Assembly: GCA_019914945.1 (NCBI GenBank)
Contig: CM034111.1
Location: 4,836,001 to 4,900,000, forward strand
Direction: 5' to 3'
DNA length: 64,000 nucleotides
From: Typha latifolia
Lineage: Eukaryota; Streptophyta; Magnoliopsida; Poales; Typhaceae
Shown here: positions 1 through 14,000 of the stretch, in pieces
Position numbering within the stretch: the first letter of the stretch is position 1
Layout of the letters: every line of letters starts with the position of its first letter
Translations under genes and position numbers: made by a program
Notes under the pieces: model-generated
Told to the model about the DNA's origin: nothing
The model's input: only the letters and a program-made list of their open reading frames with translations
The model's database searches: none

Positions 1-19
1 AAGAATACTATAACTGCAG

Positions 20-1746
20 ATATCGAGATTAATTTATACAAATTCTGGTGTTGCAATCTTGGCTTTGGCGTCGAATGCCATTCATTTACTTTGGAAGTGG
101 CCTCGTAATGAACGTAATTCGAGTGGAAAGGTGAAGATTTATTTGTTTGTATGGTTGAGATTTACATGGCAAAGTTTTATGTAATACTGATCAAAATTTC
201 TGTGTCCTTTGTTTACAGGCGACAGCAAGTGTTTCTCCTCAATTATGGCAACCACCGAGTGGCATACTAATGACCAATGACATAACTGACACGAATCCTG
301 AAGAAGCAGTTCCCTGCTTTGCTTTGTCCAAGAATGATTCTTATGTCATGTCTGCTTCGGGTGGAAAGATCTCATTGTTCAATATGATGACCTTTAAGGT
401 ATGTAGAACTACCAGGTAACATGTTAGGGTTTTGAATACAAGATTGCCTTCTGATTTATGCTTGGCGAGTGCAGACAATGACAACATTCATGCCTCCACC
501 ACCGGCAGCAACATTTCTTGCATTCCATCCTCAGGATAACAACATAATTGCCATAGGAATGGATGACTCTACGATCCAAATTTATAATGTTCGAGTTGAT
601 GAGGTATTTTGGAGTGTCTACGAACCAAGTGTTGATATATCAAGTGAATAAGCACCAGTGAAAATCTAAACTGGACATCCTTTTGCAGGTTAAGAGCAAA
701 CTTAGAGGTCACTCAAAGAGGATTACAGGTCTTGCCTTCTCGAATGTGTTAAATGTGCTGGTCTCTTCTGGAGCTGATGCTCAGGTTTTGACTGAACCTT
801 CAATCAACAACCACCTAGACCATTATTAGCATCACTTTGCTGTCCAGCCCCCGATACAAGCATATATCTCTGATCGTACAGCTATTATGCTGAGTTCTCT
901 GATAGGTACTTAATCATATTTCTTGTTGCAGATTTGTGTGTGGAGCACTGATGGGTGGGAGAAGCAAAGGAGCAGGTCTTTACAGATACCTTCTGGTCGT
1001 ACCACGTCCAACATTTCAGACACACGAGTTCAGTTCCATCAAGATCAAATACACTTTCTTGCTGTTCATGAGACCCAGATTGCTATATATGAAACAAATA
1101 AGCTGGAGTGTGTGAAACAGGTTGTTTATTCATCCATGCAGGTTTATAATAAGAACTATCAATTAGATTTGGCTGACCATTGGTAGCTTTTTTTTTCCCT
1201 TCAGTGGGTTCCTCCAGAGAATGCTTCACGAATCTCGCACGCCACATTCTCATGCGACAGTCAGCTGATATATGCCAGTTTTCTGGATGCTACTGTGTGC
1301 ATATTTAGTGCATCAAACCTCAGATTGCGTTGTCGAATTCTTCCAGCTGCTTACCTTCCATCTAATGTCAGGTACTTAATCAACATAAGATTGATATTCA
1401 TAGTAGTTATTACTTACTAGGGTGGTGGTGCTGTCTGACACCACTCCTCCAGGATGGGCGGCATTGATATTGGGCCTTGCCCCCCTAGTTTCCCTCTAGC
1501 GGTCTTGTTACTGATTTGTCTGTTTTATTTGCCAGAACAACTGTTCATCCACTGGTGATTGCTGCACATCCGCTGGAGCCAAACCAATTTGCATTGGGTC
1601 TGACAGACGGCGGTGTCCATGTGCTGGAGCCCTTAGAATCTGAAGGGAAGTGGGGAGTAGCTCCACCTGCTGAGAATGGGTCAGCAAGCAGCATGTCAAC
1701 ACCGCCACCTGCTGGAGCATCAAGTTCTGATCAGCCGCAGAGATGA
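20..1746 (+). CDS. TPL/TPR: TOPLESS/TOPLESS-related corepressor, C-terminal part (5' end outside window)
   Basis: Groucho/Tup1-type nuclear corepressor that represses genes by binding EAR-motif proteins. Only the second half of the C-terminal WD40 domain is here. Coding exons: 20-130, 219-398, 475-603, 689-784, 932-1120, 1205-1371, 1536-1746, all with GT-AG junctions and a continuous frame. The translation carries family hallmarks such as SPQLWQPPSGILMTNDI, FAFHPQDNN-like FLAFHPQDNNIIAIGMDD, RITGLAFSNVLNVLVSSGAD, THPLVIAAHP-like VHPLVIAAHPLEPNQFA and the C-terminal SDQPQR stop, which match TOPLESS proteins of seed plants closely. The EAR-binding N-terminal LisH/CTLH region would lie left of the window. 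There are no frame breaks, so this is probably a working gene. Which paralogue (TPL or TPR1-4) it is cannot be decided from this end alone. Confidence 0.95.
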
Positions 1747-2110
1747 CTAAGCTGCAAGCACGATCTTTAACCCCTTTACCCTTGTTTTTACCATTAGTGG
1801 TTAAGGAGTTGCTAACCAAGGTATATGCTGAAAATGTCAGTCAAGTATATGGAGTTTTTATCAGTTCTAAATTTTAATGACAACCTATATTTCCTTCTTT
1901 CTCAATCTGCAGTTGGGCCTTGAAACATATAGCCTCTCGAAGAGCAGGTGTAGATGCAGATGGCTAAGATGCTTATAATGTAGCAAGGTCTTGCTCATCT
2001 AGGTGTAGTTGGATTTCTTTTTTTCTTTTTACCTTTTTTTGTGGATCAGGTCGAGGAAGTAAACGGTGGTAGAATCATCATGTTTTTCTGTTTGTTTCCT
2101 GTGAAAAATT
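1747..2110 (+). other. TOPLESS-like 3' UTR with a probable intron
   Basis: After the TGA at 1744-1746 the transcript appears to continue. A good donor (AAG|GTATATG, intron from 1821) and acceptor (CTGCAG|TTGGG, exon from 1913) bracket a 92-bp AT-rich stretch with a pyrimidine tract, as expected for an intron in the 3' UTR. The 3' end is not sharply defined; T-rich sequence continues past 2030. The intron is inferred from splice motifs only. Confidence 0.5.
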
Positions 2111-2858
2111 TCCTTTAGCATGAAGTTTGTTTAGAAAGTGTGATTTGTCCTAATCTTCTAGCATAAAATATTTATAATCTTTATTTAGCCCTCTTGTATT
2201 GTCTCTTTTATTGCATTACAAATCATTGCAAAGAATTCAAGTCGGGCAATCTGTTGCCATGTTTTACTTTTGTATTCCTCTTTCCTCTTTTGCCATCTCA
2301 AGTGGAAAAGGATAATAGCCAAAGGGAATGTGCAATTGATGGCCTATATCTAGATAACTCGTCTGTCTCACTTGCGGAGGGTTTACTGTGTCTCTCCTTG
2401 AATTTATCTCTGTTTTGACTTCAGAGACCTTAGTCTCTCCAATTGGCCTTTTTTTTTCCTTACTTTGTTCTCCTTTTGTCAATGTTAGAACATGCCTAAT
2501 TTGAACCCTCTCCAATCAAAGGTTAGGGTTCAAATTTTTTACATTCTTTTTTACATAAATTGCACCAAGTGCGCTTTCATTATAGTTTGTCTGGGTGTTC
2601 AATCTAATTATTTGTGATTATTGAGGAGGATTGGCCTTACTATCAAATTTATAGCCTATTAGCTCTTGAATTATAAAAAAAGAAAAAGAAAAAGAAGGAA
2701 ATATTTCTTGACTGGAAGATGTTGATCAAGTAGAACTTCCATGAAGCAACTTAAGATTTCATAGAGTACGCTACTTTTCCTGGAGCATACCTTCTTTTTT
2801 GGTGACTTGAGATATTTGTGTTGGAAGACTCATTAAAATGGGGTTTTGCACCTCTACC

Positions 2859-2906
<48 letters not shown>

Positions 2907-3238
2907 AAAATATATATTTAATATAAAAATAAATGTATTCAGTTTTAAAAGCTCAATATTGTCATTGCTAAAATCTTTTATGTTTCATTTTGACTGCTAC
3001 ACTAGCAGCTCGGCTTGGCTCAAACAAAATGTAAGACGCAAAACTAGTTCTGAGCGAACCTGATCCGAAGTCGGCTCGCTTAGACTGCCTCAATAAGTTT
3101 AAAAATATTATATATATATAGTATATCTCATTTATAATTTATAACCATTAGCTTAGCCCAAATTGAGCTCGGCTAATTTCCTTTTTTTTTAAATAAGAAA
3201 AAGCTCAGTATGAATTTTCTATAATATCCTGAAAGCCC

Positions 3239-3270
<32 letters not shown>

Positions 3271-4900
3271 AAAAGCTATAATATCCAGTCCAGTATGCAT
3301 TGAATTTTTGCTGGGTCACTAGACAATTTGTAAAGAGATCTATGCCCCAAATAATCTAGCTGGCTAAGTGCTATGAGCCTATGGCACATTCAGCTTTGTT
3401 TGCATAAAAGGAATGATAAAACTTGCTTGAGATGGTCTAGGTGTGCAAAATAAGTTGAAATGTAAACTAATATGTCATAAAAGAAGTACTAGAACAAACC
3501 TCCTAATAAAAGGCTGAAATTATATTAAAAGTAAATTTTTGTAAACAGGGATTAAACTTTATTTGTACTAGAACAAACCTCCTAATAAAGTTTAAGATTT
3601 CAAAGGGAATTATGTAAAAAAAAAAACAATAAAGCCACCTTATCTCTCTCAACTTTTATTTTATATCACTAATCTATCTTAAAACTTTTTCTCTGGGTAC
3701 ATATCTATTTAACAAAAATATGATCATTTAAGTACTTTTATTATCTCTGTTAATAGCATTTCTATCTGCATTCTAGTCAAAAGTGACAGGAAAGCCCATG
3801 GAGAGTTTTTGACCATACTAAGTCTTCCCTTATAGTTGACTTCTAAACTATAATATGAAACTAGATAGTCTTTGCTACTCTAGTTAGGATTATCCAGCTC
3901 AGCCAAAACATTAAACCAAATGGGCTATTTTAATTGGTAAATTGCTAAATGAAATAATAAGTTATATGGAAATTGCTTTCCTAAATAAGTCTCTCACTAG
4001 GTAAGCTAATTATATTAGTTACAGATTTCTTTCCATTCTACTTGCTATTTTCATAAATTTCGATCAGCAACTTATTGAGAAAAATAATTTCCAAATAAGT
4101 TGTTGATTTAATACATGATTTATTAGTGGAAATCTCTATCTGATTAAGCGAATTTACTGAGCTGAATGGATCTCAATTCAACAAGGTAAAAACTCACATA
4201 AGTTTATATTAATGTTTATAAGCCAACTATTGTTGTACTAAAGTTTTGAGGGAAATATAGTATGATTATAAACTTGACATAGTGATACAAATAAAGTTTA
4301 AGATAGTAAAATAATTTTTATTTAAATATAGAAAGTAAAAATATTTGACATAATTATATAAAAGCTCAAACCAAAATGGTCGGTAACACCGATCAAACAA
4401 AGCTAATTAGTGACGGAGCACTAGTTGTGATCAAATGGCCTGACCCATGTGAACTATCCCAAACTTAACTGGATTAAGCCTGACAACTCTACGCACGCTG
4501 ATTTAGTAATGGGCAACATGGGCTAGGGCTTTGCCTGCCCATCCCGGCTCGAGTGCCCTACCCGACTAGCCCTTTTGTAGCTCGATCCATCAAGCTTGCT
4601 CATCTATTTTTCTGATAATTATATAATCCCACATTTGAAATTTGGTGATTGAAGATGAAAGCTAACCAAAATGTTTTACTAGTATAGTAACATTGTTAAT
4701 ATATTTTTGAGAAGCCCCCGCGGTCAGGATGTTTATGCTAAAGCTCGATATCTCACGGATTAGTGGATAACATATTGGAATATTCTAGCCCATCCGAATT
4801 TGCTCCGACTATGGAGAATGATGAGCAAGCCGACAAACAGAAGCCCGGTCGTCCCGAAAATTCCGAAAAGCCTGACCCAAACTTAACCTGGCGGTCCTAT
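2111..4900. other. AT-rich spacer without a recognisable gene
   Basis: No reading frame here resembles a known protein. Contents are an (AT)n run (2863-2903), a poly-A run of about 26 (3240-3266), and short GC-richer patches near 3005-3085 and 4500-4600 with degenerate gcccgac/ggctcg words that resemble old retroelement debris. A duplicated phrase (actagaacaaacctcctaat) occurs at about 3488 and 3569. Confidence 0.6.
2863..2903. repeat. (AT)n microsatellite
   Basis: About 20 uninterrupted AT dinucleotides, followed by further A/T-only sequence to about 2935. Confidence 0.9.
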
Positions 4901-4908
4901 GATCAAAC

Positions 4909-4917
4909 TTTATATAG
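4909..4917 (+). promoter_or_regulatory. Candidate TATA box of the CobW-type GTPase gene
   Basis: TTTATATAG lies about 160 bp before the ATG at 5072. A start about 30 bp downstream would give a 5' leader of about 130 nt ending in a CT-rich tract (5041-5062), a common plant leader layout. Position and motif only. Confidence 0.4.
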
Positions 4918-5071
4918 AGCATGGAGCACCATAAACATATTACCCTATTACACCCTAACTTCTAGACAAAACCGTAAAAAGGACTTCACTAATTAGGATA
5001 AGGTCCCTCTAAAACCATCGCTCTCATTTCCCCCTATCCTCTCACTCGCTCTCTCTCTCGTCTTCTCCGCC

Positions 5072-8000
5072 ATGGCCGCAGTCTCCTCCGACTTGGCCAC
5101 CGCCTTCTTCGGCTTTGCCAAGCGTGGCGCCGCCATCTCCCTCCAGTCCCGCTCCTCGTTCCTCCATCTGCAGTCCCGAGGCATCTTCGCCGCTGTTCCT
5201 TCCCGCGCCTTTGCCATCGATGTGGCCAATCGGACGGCGGTCATCGGATTCGACCGGCTCGTTAGGTCTGCGTTATATTCGCGGCGGTTCGCCGCGTCCG
5301 CTGCCGCGACGGAGGAGGGCGCCGACCTCACGACGAAGATCCCGCCCGATGATCGCATTCCGGCCACCATCATCACCGGTTTCCTCGGGTCGGGAAAGGT
5401 GAGTGATTTTGCTCGTAAAGGATGTGTGATGAATGTTTTACTATGGTGTAAGTTTTGATTTGAGGTGAAAAGGCGACAACTTTGATTGGATTGTGATATT
5501 TTTTTTCCCTAGTCCTATTTCTTGTGTAACGTGATGCCTGGGTGCATTGGCGCGTTTGGGCTAGGAATTAGTATTAGTATTTTGTGTATCATTTTGAGCT
5601 TGCAAATGAGTTATTACTCTGTTTCTTACCTTTTCATGTGATTAGTATTCCGATGTAATTTATGTTTCTTCATTGTGCTAACTGATATGCTTCTCCATTG
5701 ACAGACGACTTTGTTGAATCATATCCTGACTGCTCAGCATGGAAAGCGCATAGCAGTAATTGAGAATGAGGTACTTATCTATATGTTTCTTAAAGTTTGA
5801 ATTCCAAACTTTATGCAATATATTGCTGATTTGGGTGATATTATCCAATCGCTTTTCTTTCTCTCTTCTTTGTTCTGATTAGCTGCATGAATAGCTAATG
5901 ACTTACATGTGTATTAACAAACATCAGAATTTTAAACTTACTTTATTTTATGCACTTCATTATTGAGTAATGGCCGACTGGCATCTAGTCATCTATCACT
6001 TCCCGCTACAACTTAGTTTACTGGACAATAATAAATGGCATTGTTTGCAGTTTATCTGAATCATGCACACAGCATGATAATTATTAGCGGTTGGATCTTA
6101 ATAAGAAATAGGAGACAACAATGTTAGTAGAAGTTCGTAAAATATTTGAGATCTTACCAGGTTACTTGCTAGTCACTACTAAGTCAGTACTCAGTACAAT
6201 CTTTTGTAAAATAGATATAGTCAAATATGAGTTTCTTCAATTGACTCGAGTCTAGAGAAGAAGAAAGGTGGTGCAATGCTTGTCTGGTTATAGCAATCAC
6301 CATTGCCAAATAAAGGATGAGGAAGAATGATCTCATGAAACACTACCTTTCCCTTTTAATTTGGGTAGAGTAATCTTTTTCGTTTTTATTGGAGGAAGCA
6401 TGGACTTAAAGCATTTACAGACTGTTTCTATAGTTCCTCTCCATTCTAGGATCCTCCTAAAACACTATTGATGACTTCAACAATGCATTGAAGGCATACT
6501 GACTTCTTGAATAATAAAAGATTAATATAAGAAACTTGGTACTCTTTAACTATGGCAAAGTCATAATTACTGTAGTTTTTTTTCCTTTTTTGGGATCCTT
6601 CCAAATCACGATCATTTAGTTGAACAGTGAATTGAGGACTGATGTCTTGATAGAATAACAATAGTTTCATACCCAAGGACTCAACTATGGTAAACGTGCC
6701 ATCTTACTCCATCCTTTTTTTAGCCCTAGTGAATGAAATCAACATTTTGACTTTTGCCATGGGATCTGTAAATGTGCTTTCCATGTTAGATTAGCAGATA
6801 ATCTTTATATTTTATTTTAACTTCTTTGTTTCTTTTACAGTATGGAGAAATTGATATTGACGGTTCTTTAGTTGCTGCGAAAACTACCGGAGCTGAAGAT
6901 ATTATTATGCTAAATAATGGTTGTCTTTGCTGTACTGTGAGGGGTGATCTTGTACGGATGATTGGAGAATTGGTTGACAAGAAGAAAGGAAAGTTTGATC
7001 ATATTGTCATTGAAACTACAGGTACATCTATACACATTTCCTTTTGTTGCAATATCTGATTTACATATTTTGATTGATTCATTTTTGCTGTTCTTCTTAA
7101 TGTATGTCATTTTTTTTTTCTTTTTCCAGCATGTCTATATCATCAAAATCAACAAAGCAAGTGATTGACTCTTTTTTATGTAATTTTCTTTAGTCATCAT
7201 GTTCACGTATCTCTATTTGTCAGCTTTTTTATTATGCTTTTTTAGTTTTGTTTACTAGATGCATGAACCAGTAGGGCAGCACATGCTTTATATATCATTT
7301 CAGTTGCACCTTGCAACAATCCCTTCTATGCAGTTCTTTTTTACTGCAGTTATTTATACTAAATGAAAATCCTTATGCTATTTTCTATCTTGAGCCATCC
7401 TTTGTCTTCGATGATTTCTCGCAGACTTGTTGGTTGTAGGTCCATAACAAATATTAATAGAACTTCGTGTACTAACGTAGTTCTCCTTAGCCCTAATAGG
7501 GTTCTTCAGTCTTCTTGGTTTTCTTCCTTCAGCCAGTTTGTTCTATTCTTTTTTGGCAGGCAGTTAATGTTTTTTTTTTGTGACAATTAGGTTGTACTGC
7601 TTCTGATATGTTAATAATGAGTTTTTATCTTTCCCTTATTTGCATTTTATTCTTCGGGTTACCCATATGGACTTAAGATCATCAAATGACCTAGAAACAT
7701 CTTTAGACTGTTTTCTAGTCATTAGTTATCAACTGTACTTGTATGATAGGTGATGGTGTTTGGATGGTGAATATGTAGTGTGAGACGGAAGTTGTCAAAT
7801 GAGCTGAGGAGGGTCCCTTTTGGGATTATTTTATTTTATTTTACATTTTTTTTCATTATCAATTAGATTAAAGGACTACTTGCTAATTAATCTAATTATT
7901 CCAGAAAATTTGAAGGTCAAAAGAATTTGCTTGATAAGGAATCATCAAGACCTTTTACCTAGTGGTCATATTATTTGACCAACCAATTGTGATGTTAAAT

Positions 8001-11000
8001 TCAGATTCAAGATATAAGAAAGACTAGTAATCTAGGTAACAACAAATAAAGCAAAGGAAAGTGAAGCATATACAATCATTTTATTATGCGGCTCAAACAT
8101 AAATGTCTTGATGGATCTTATTCATCGTGTAGACCAAGATTATAGGGGAAAGTTAATGAAATTTCTTTCTGCTTTTGTTCATCAGAGACAATATGCTTGA
8201 ACCTTCTGTCCAAATCTGAAAATATCTAAGAAGTACAACAAGTACAAGAAGCTCTATTTAGCCATTGAACAAATAACAAACATGATGAGGGCCATTCTGG
8301 TTGTTTTCTACTTATCTATTTCTGCAGCTTTGGTTGATTATTATAGGCCTCAATCAAGTATCCATTATTGTACTAAAGATTATATGATGGTAAGGAAGTA
8401 CATCCAAACAAAAACTCTCCTGTATGTCTTTCCCACGAGAACTCAAATACTTTATCTAGAATGTAATTTTGCAAAAAAGAGATTAAAAAAAAAGAGAATT
8501 TAATTTTGCAACTAATCTGGGAGATATGATTGGTCCATCTTGTTGTGATATCAGTGGTCTTGCTTATGTCACATTACTTTGTTTTTAGATTAGGAATTTG
8601 TTTTTCCATATTCCTTTTGATGACATCAAAGAATATAAATATTACTATTATTTTCCTTTTACTACCTTCAAGTGCAGGATTATGATCATGGTTTTCTTTT
8701 TCCCTACAAATTTGGGCCATAGTGCTGTTACCTTGAATAGATTTTCTAATGCATAATGTTGTACTTAACATTTTACTTGGCTAGTGTGTTTCATGGACTT
8801 TCTTACTATGAATGTTCCTCACTAGTGCATTTTTTAAGTTTTGCAGGTCTAGCAAATCCAGCACCTATTATTCAGACATTTTATGCGGAGGATAAAATTT
8901 TCAATGATGTGAAGTTGGACGGTGTTGTTACTTTGGTTGATGCAAAACATGCAGATTTCCATTTGGACGAGATAAAGCCCAAAGGCATAGTCAATGAGGC
9001 TGTTGAGCAAATTGCATATGCTGACAGAATTATAGTGAACAAGGTATATATTAATTGGTAATTGTAAAGTATTTGTTTCATGTGCTTATTGGATTGAAGT
9101 AACTCATTTACATTTTTGAGGTGGCCATTGTTTAGCATGAATGTCATGATTTCTTGTTGCTGCTTGTTGTAATGATGGGTCAGTCTTTTGTTTATAGTGG
9201 GTCAGTCTTTTGTTTATAGTAGGGCCCTATCAACATTTTGATGTATGAGTATTTGTAGGATAGCCTTTTGCGCTATAGATATATAGATCCTACTAAGCAA
9301 GAACTTCATTTTGTCCAATGACTAAATCACATAATGTTGGCATTGACTGGAATTCCAAGATATGCTTTACGAGTTGGCTTTGGAAGTTGTTTGCTAGGTA
9401 ACTATTACTGAAATCCATCCATTTTTGCCTCAATCTTTATAGTTTATACTCTTAACTTTTAACAATTTTAAGCTCCATCTATTGCGGTGCACCTGGAATA
9501 CTGGAATTATTCAGTGCATAGAGGTTAACATAAATACGGAATTCATGATATGCATGATGTACTGATATTGTTCTTCTGGTTCACAATATCCAAACTGGTG
9601 ATTATGTGAAAGCTAATTGTTTCTTGAGTACTTACTTTATTTACTTGTTTACAAGTATTACTATCTTATAATCATACAATTTTTCTCAATTCTCATATAA
9701 CTCAAACTTCTATATTTAGCTTCTGAAGAGAATGCAAAATGAAGGTCCGGTATTGTTTCTTCATTATGCATCATATATCCAGAAGTTGAGGTATTATGAC
9801 TATGTTCTATTCATTATGCAAGTTATGAAAGTATTCACACAGAGCTGGTTTGCTTTATATCTTAAAATCATACAATCTACATGGTTGCTGAAGAAGCTTT
9901 ATAAAGCTACTTAAGTGCCAAAAGTAATGGAAGTACCATTTATATGTAGATATCATTTGGAGTAGATTGAGGAGATATTTATTAGGGGGATCAAGAGTTG
10001 TGACTTGATGCTAACAAACCCTTCTGCACTAAATCTGTATGAGCAAAGAAATGCTGGACTAATTGAAAGATAGATATACATTGTTTTGGAGATACAATTA
10101 TGAGAACTGAAGTTGTCCTTTTCAAGGAAAAGTACACAATGGCTCTGTCATCAATCAGTTGCTTATCCTTTCCACAAAAAATCAAATCATCATCTAGTAA
10201 AGAGGTTGGCATAAGGTGCTGAATGTGCTTCCTACTTGATGCTAACTCCTATCTCCTTGAGGACACTAAGAAATAGCAAAAATTTCTTCTCACAGTTCTA
10301 TCAGTTCCTATCTTCACCTTTCCTATGTTGATAATGCAATTAGGTTCTTTATAAAGCTTTTAAGTGTCAACATGCTATATTATGGTGATCTGACTCTTTG
10401 ATTTCTGTTGTTGTAGATTGACCTTGTCGGCGAGCCTGCAGTCTCCTCATTAATCCAGCGGATAAGGGTTAGCTACAGCTTGCACCGGTTTGTGTTCCTT
10501 TTCTGGAATTTCATACTCTTCATATTAATTATCTTGCTTTGATGAATTCAGAATATCAATCGCATGGCTCATTTAAAGAGTGCAGAATATGGTAGAGTTG
10601 ATTTGGACTATGTTCTTGGGATTGGAGGCTTTGATCTGGAGAGGTTTTATTCCTTCTATTTTCTTGCTTTTACTATTCTACAGAGAAATTAGTTTCTAGC
10701 TGAATTTTTGTCAAGGCCACCAAACTATTAGATATTTGTTGGCCTTTGGCTTCTCTTATGCCCTAATGTGTGCTGTTGATAGCATATGTATTTAGCCGAC
10801 ACCAAGTAATTGTTGGGACAAGAGATTTGTTTTTGCTAAACATATTAATGGCTATATAGTTTTTGTTGTTGCCAACACTTTTCTTTGTAAAAAAACCCTC
10901 TGTTGCCAATACTTCATAGAAAACCTTGTTGTTGCCAATACTTTTGTTCATGACAAACCCTTGTGCATTGGATAGCTTTAGCATGTTGTGCCACAATTAT

Positions 11001-14000
11001 TTGGAGGTTCTTATTATTCTAATTTGAAAGGTGAAACGAAGTCATCAGTTAAGAAGCTGCTGTAGTTCTAGTTATTTCTATTGTGTATCCCAGTTCTATA
11101 AATCTGAGAAAATCTTTTATCTAACATGTTTTATTTCATGGATATGCATTTTGAATTTGATGTAACCATGATTTCCAAAAAATAAAATAAAAAATAAATG
11201 AATTCTTTATGGCAGTCATTTCTTAATTTGTGGCAAAATCAATGAGTCAGTAGTTTCTCCACATGGGTGCATGCAGAAGCTGCATCCCAATTTTCTCTGA
11301 ACTAGAACTAATGGTTATTCCATTGTGTATCCTGTTTTTGACTATCGTGGCATGAGTCAATTGATTCGGGAAGTATTTCATCCCAGGATTGAGAGTGTTG
11401 TCAATGCTGAAGGTTCACATGAAGACCACCCAAAGCATGAACATGATCATGACCATGACCACCATCATGACCATCATCATCATCATGAGGATCATGACCA
11501 TCACCATGGTAGGTGCATCTTTATTTATTTAATGAACTATTTGTTATTCACTTATTTGATGTGAATGCAACTTGAATGCACGAATCTCTTTAACTATGCC
11601 TGCACTAACTATGTTAGTTACATAGTATAGTGATTTTCAAGTTGCAATTGCATCATTTATGTAGTTATCTAATCATTATGTGCTGTTTCTTCATGGCTTA
11701 CGAGTTCTGCTATGTTGTGTAATATCAGTGTTATTACATTATGAAAATTTATGATTGACAATAGTAATTGTAACTTTGTAAGAATGATCTTTTAGGAAAT
11801 TTAATTTTCTTTTGACTAGGCTTTATGTTGGCCATTGTTTTTGTTAATTTTGGAAGTAGTTTCCTTAGATTCTCTCTTAGGTGCAACATTTTACTTAATC
11901 TTTTGAGTTTCTTTCTTCTCAGTTTTGACAAAATGAAAATTTATCATTTGATGAATGACAAGTTACTCTATGACTGTAACACTTGTACTTCATCAAAATA
12001 AAACTATAATACTTGCAATGACAAATTCTGTGTAGACATGGATGGGCTTATTATACCTAATGGCTGACATAGTTTCTATGTGAAATTTGTTTCTCCCCTG
12101 TGCTTGTACTCTTTCAAGTATATTACCCTGTTCTATGAACAATAAACTATTTGCAATCTCTTAATGGTTCCGTGACTTTAAACTGGAACTAAGAAGGTTA
12201 AAGTGGATGCTACCAACTTAGCTAAACAAAATTCCACGGGAAGCTCCACCTTTTTGTAGTATTACTAAGATGTCAATATCGCTGACCTGTCAGGTTTAAT
12301 CAGTGTCTTGTTTGTTCTGAGAAACCCTTATTCTGCACAAGGAAGCTAGAAAAGTGACTGAAGTTATCTTAGACAATCCAACCCACAGAACAAAACACTT
12401 AACCTGAACAAGGAAGCTAGAAAGTGACTGAAATTTTATCTAGACAGTCCAACCCAATCTGGCAACGAGTGATTACTCAAATAGAAGGCATTTTGACAGG
12501 GAAGGGTAGACCAAAAACATGGAAGTAGTAAGAAAAAGAATTGTAGCACTTATTTGATGGATACTCTTGTGTTAGATGGAGTTGAATGGAGGAAAATGAT
12601 CCATATGGCTGGCCCAGAATAGTTGGAACTTGGAACTGAAGGCATGGTTATTGTTCATCTGTTTGTTTCTTATGTGAACATGCAAGCATGGCTTAAGTCT
12701 GATTCCCACCTCATGACCCCTATAGCTGGTCCCAAATAGTAGGACTGAAGGTTTGGTTGTGTATGCATGCGTGTTCTCTTTCTTGGGCAGAATGGCAAGC
12801 ATGGTATAATTCTCAACCCATTTTATCATGCAATAGTAGTCTGATTAACTCTATCTTAGAGTTAGGCTAACTTCAATCTCATCTGATTTATCTACGGTGG
12901 ATTGATTTTGATAGATGATTTTAACCTATTATTAGAAATTCTGTGGCCCTATATTCTGTTCTGTCTAGTTTTCTGATATGAAGTTTGTAAATCCTACTTG
13001 GCAGCGAGATGCTTGCTATCTAGGTCCCTAGGAAGGTAACATGAGTTGGCAGCTGATTGTGAAACTATGCATGTTCTTTGGTGGACTTGCTTGTGTTTCA
13101 GCACTATGTAATAAAACATGATATTTTGGGGGAAAGCGTGGCCTACTAGCCACGGATAGTGACAGTCATGCAACTATTCATGAATTATTAGCTCAGTCAT
13201 GGTTCCCTTGTATATTCTGCATTACTTCTTCCATTTGGTTGCTGGAGTAAAATCTAGACTAGCCTATTATAATTACATGGAGAGTACATTTTTAGCTATT
13301 GCAAGTCTGGAGAATATTTTCAACCAAATGTTTTATCCATCTTCAGCATCCAGGCCTGCAGTCATGTCGTCTTGTCTACCACATTTTCATGCGTCAGGTT
13401 GATAGCAACAAAGGACAATTGAACCTCCTTGAATGCAATTGCAAGCCGATGACTAGGGAACTAATATCAACTCTATAATATTCCTAGCTATTCTGTGAAC
13501 AAGTTCATCAATAATTGTACTTGGTCTTTGAAGAAGGCCATGAGATTTCAGTTTATGCAAGGGCCTGTGTACTGTTGACTAGAAAGCTGATCTTATAGAG
13601 GTCTGAAGTATCATTGTGCCCCTACAGGCTATGCTAGATATCATTTTCCTATATACAGCCACACTTTTAAGACATGAAAACAATTCATTTCTATTAGTAG
13701 GGGTGTGGGCGGCTAGACACAATATATTTCACGGACAATTCACTGTAATATTATTTAGTACCATGAGGCAATGCTTAGCATATCATGTAGTTGTGCAATC
13801 ACCTCACACTTATATGGCAAAATGATTCAAATATTTGTTGCAGATCATCAAAGTGGTTCTCACGAACATGATCATACCCATGATCCTGGTGTATCTTCTG
13901 TAAGCATTGTTTGTGAAGGGAACTTGGATCTCGATAAGGTACCACTTTTAAACTGTCTTCTGCTGCTTTAGTTTTTGCAGTGTCATGAGAAGAAATCTTA

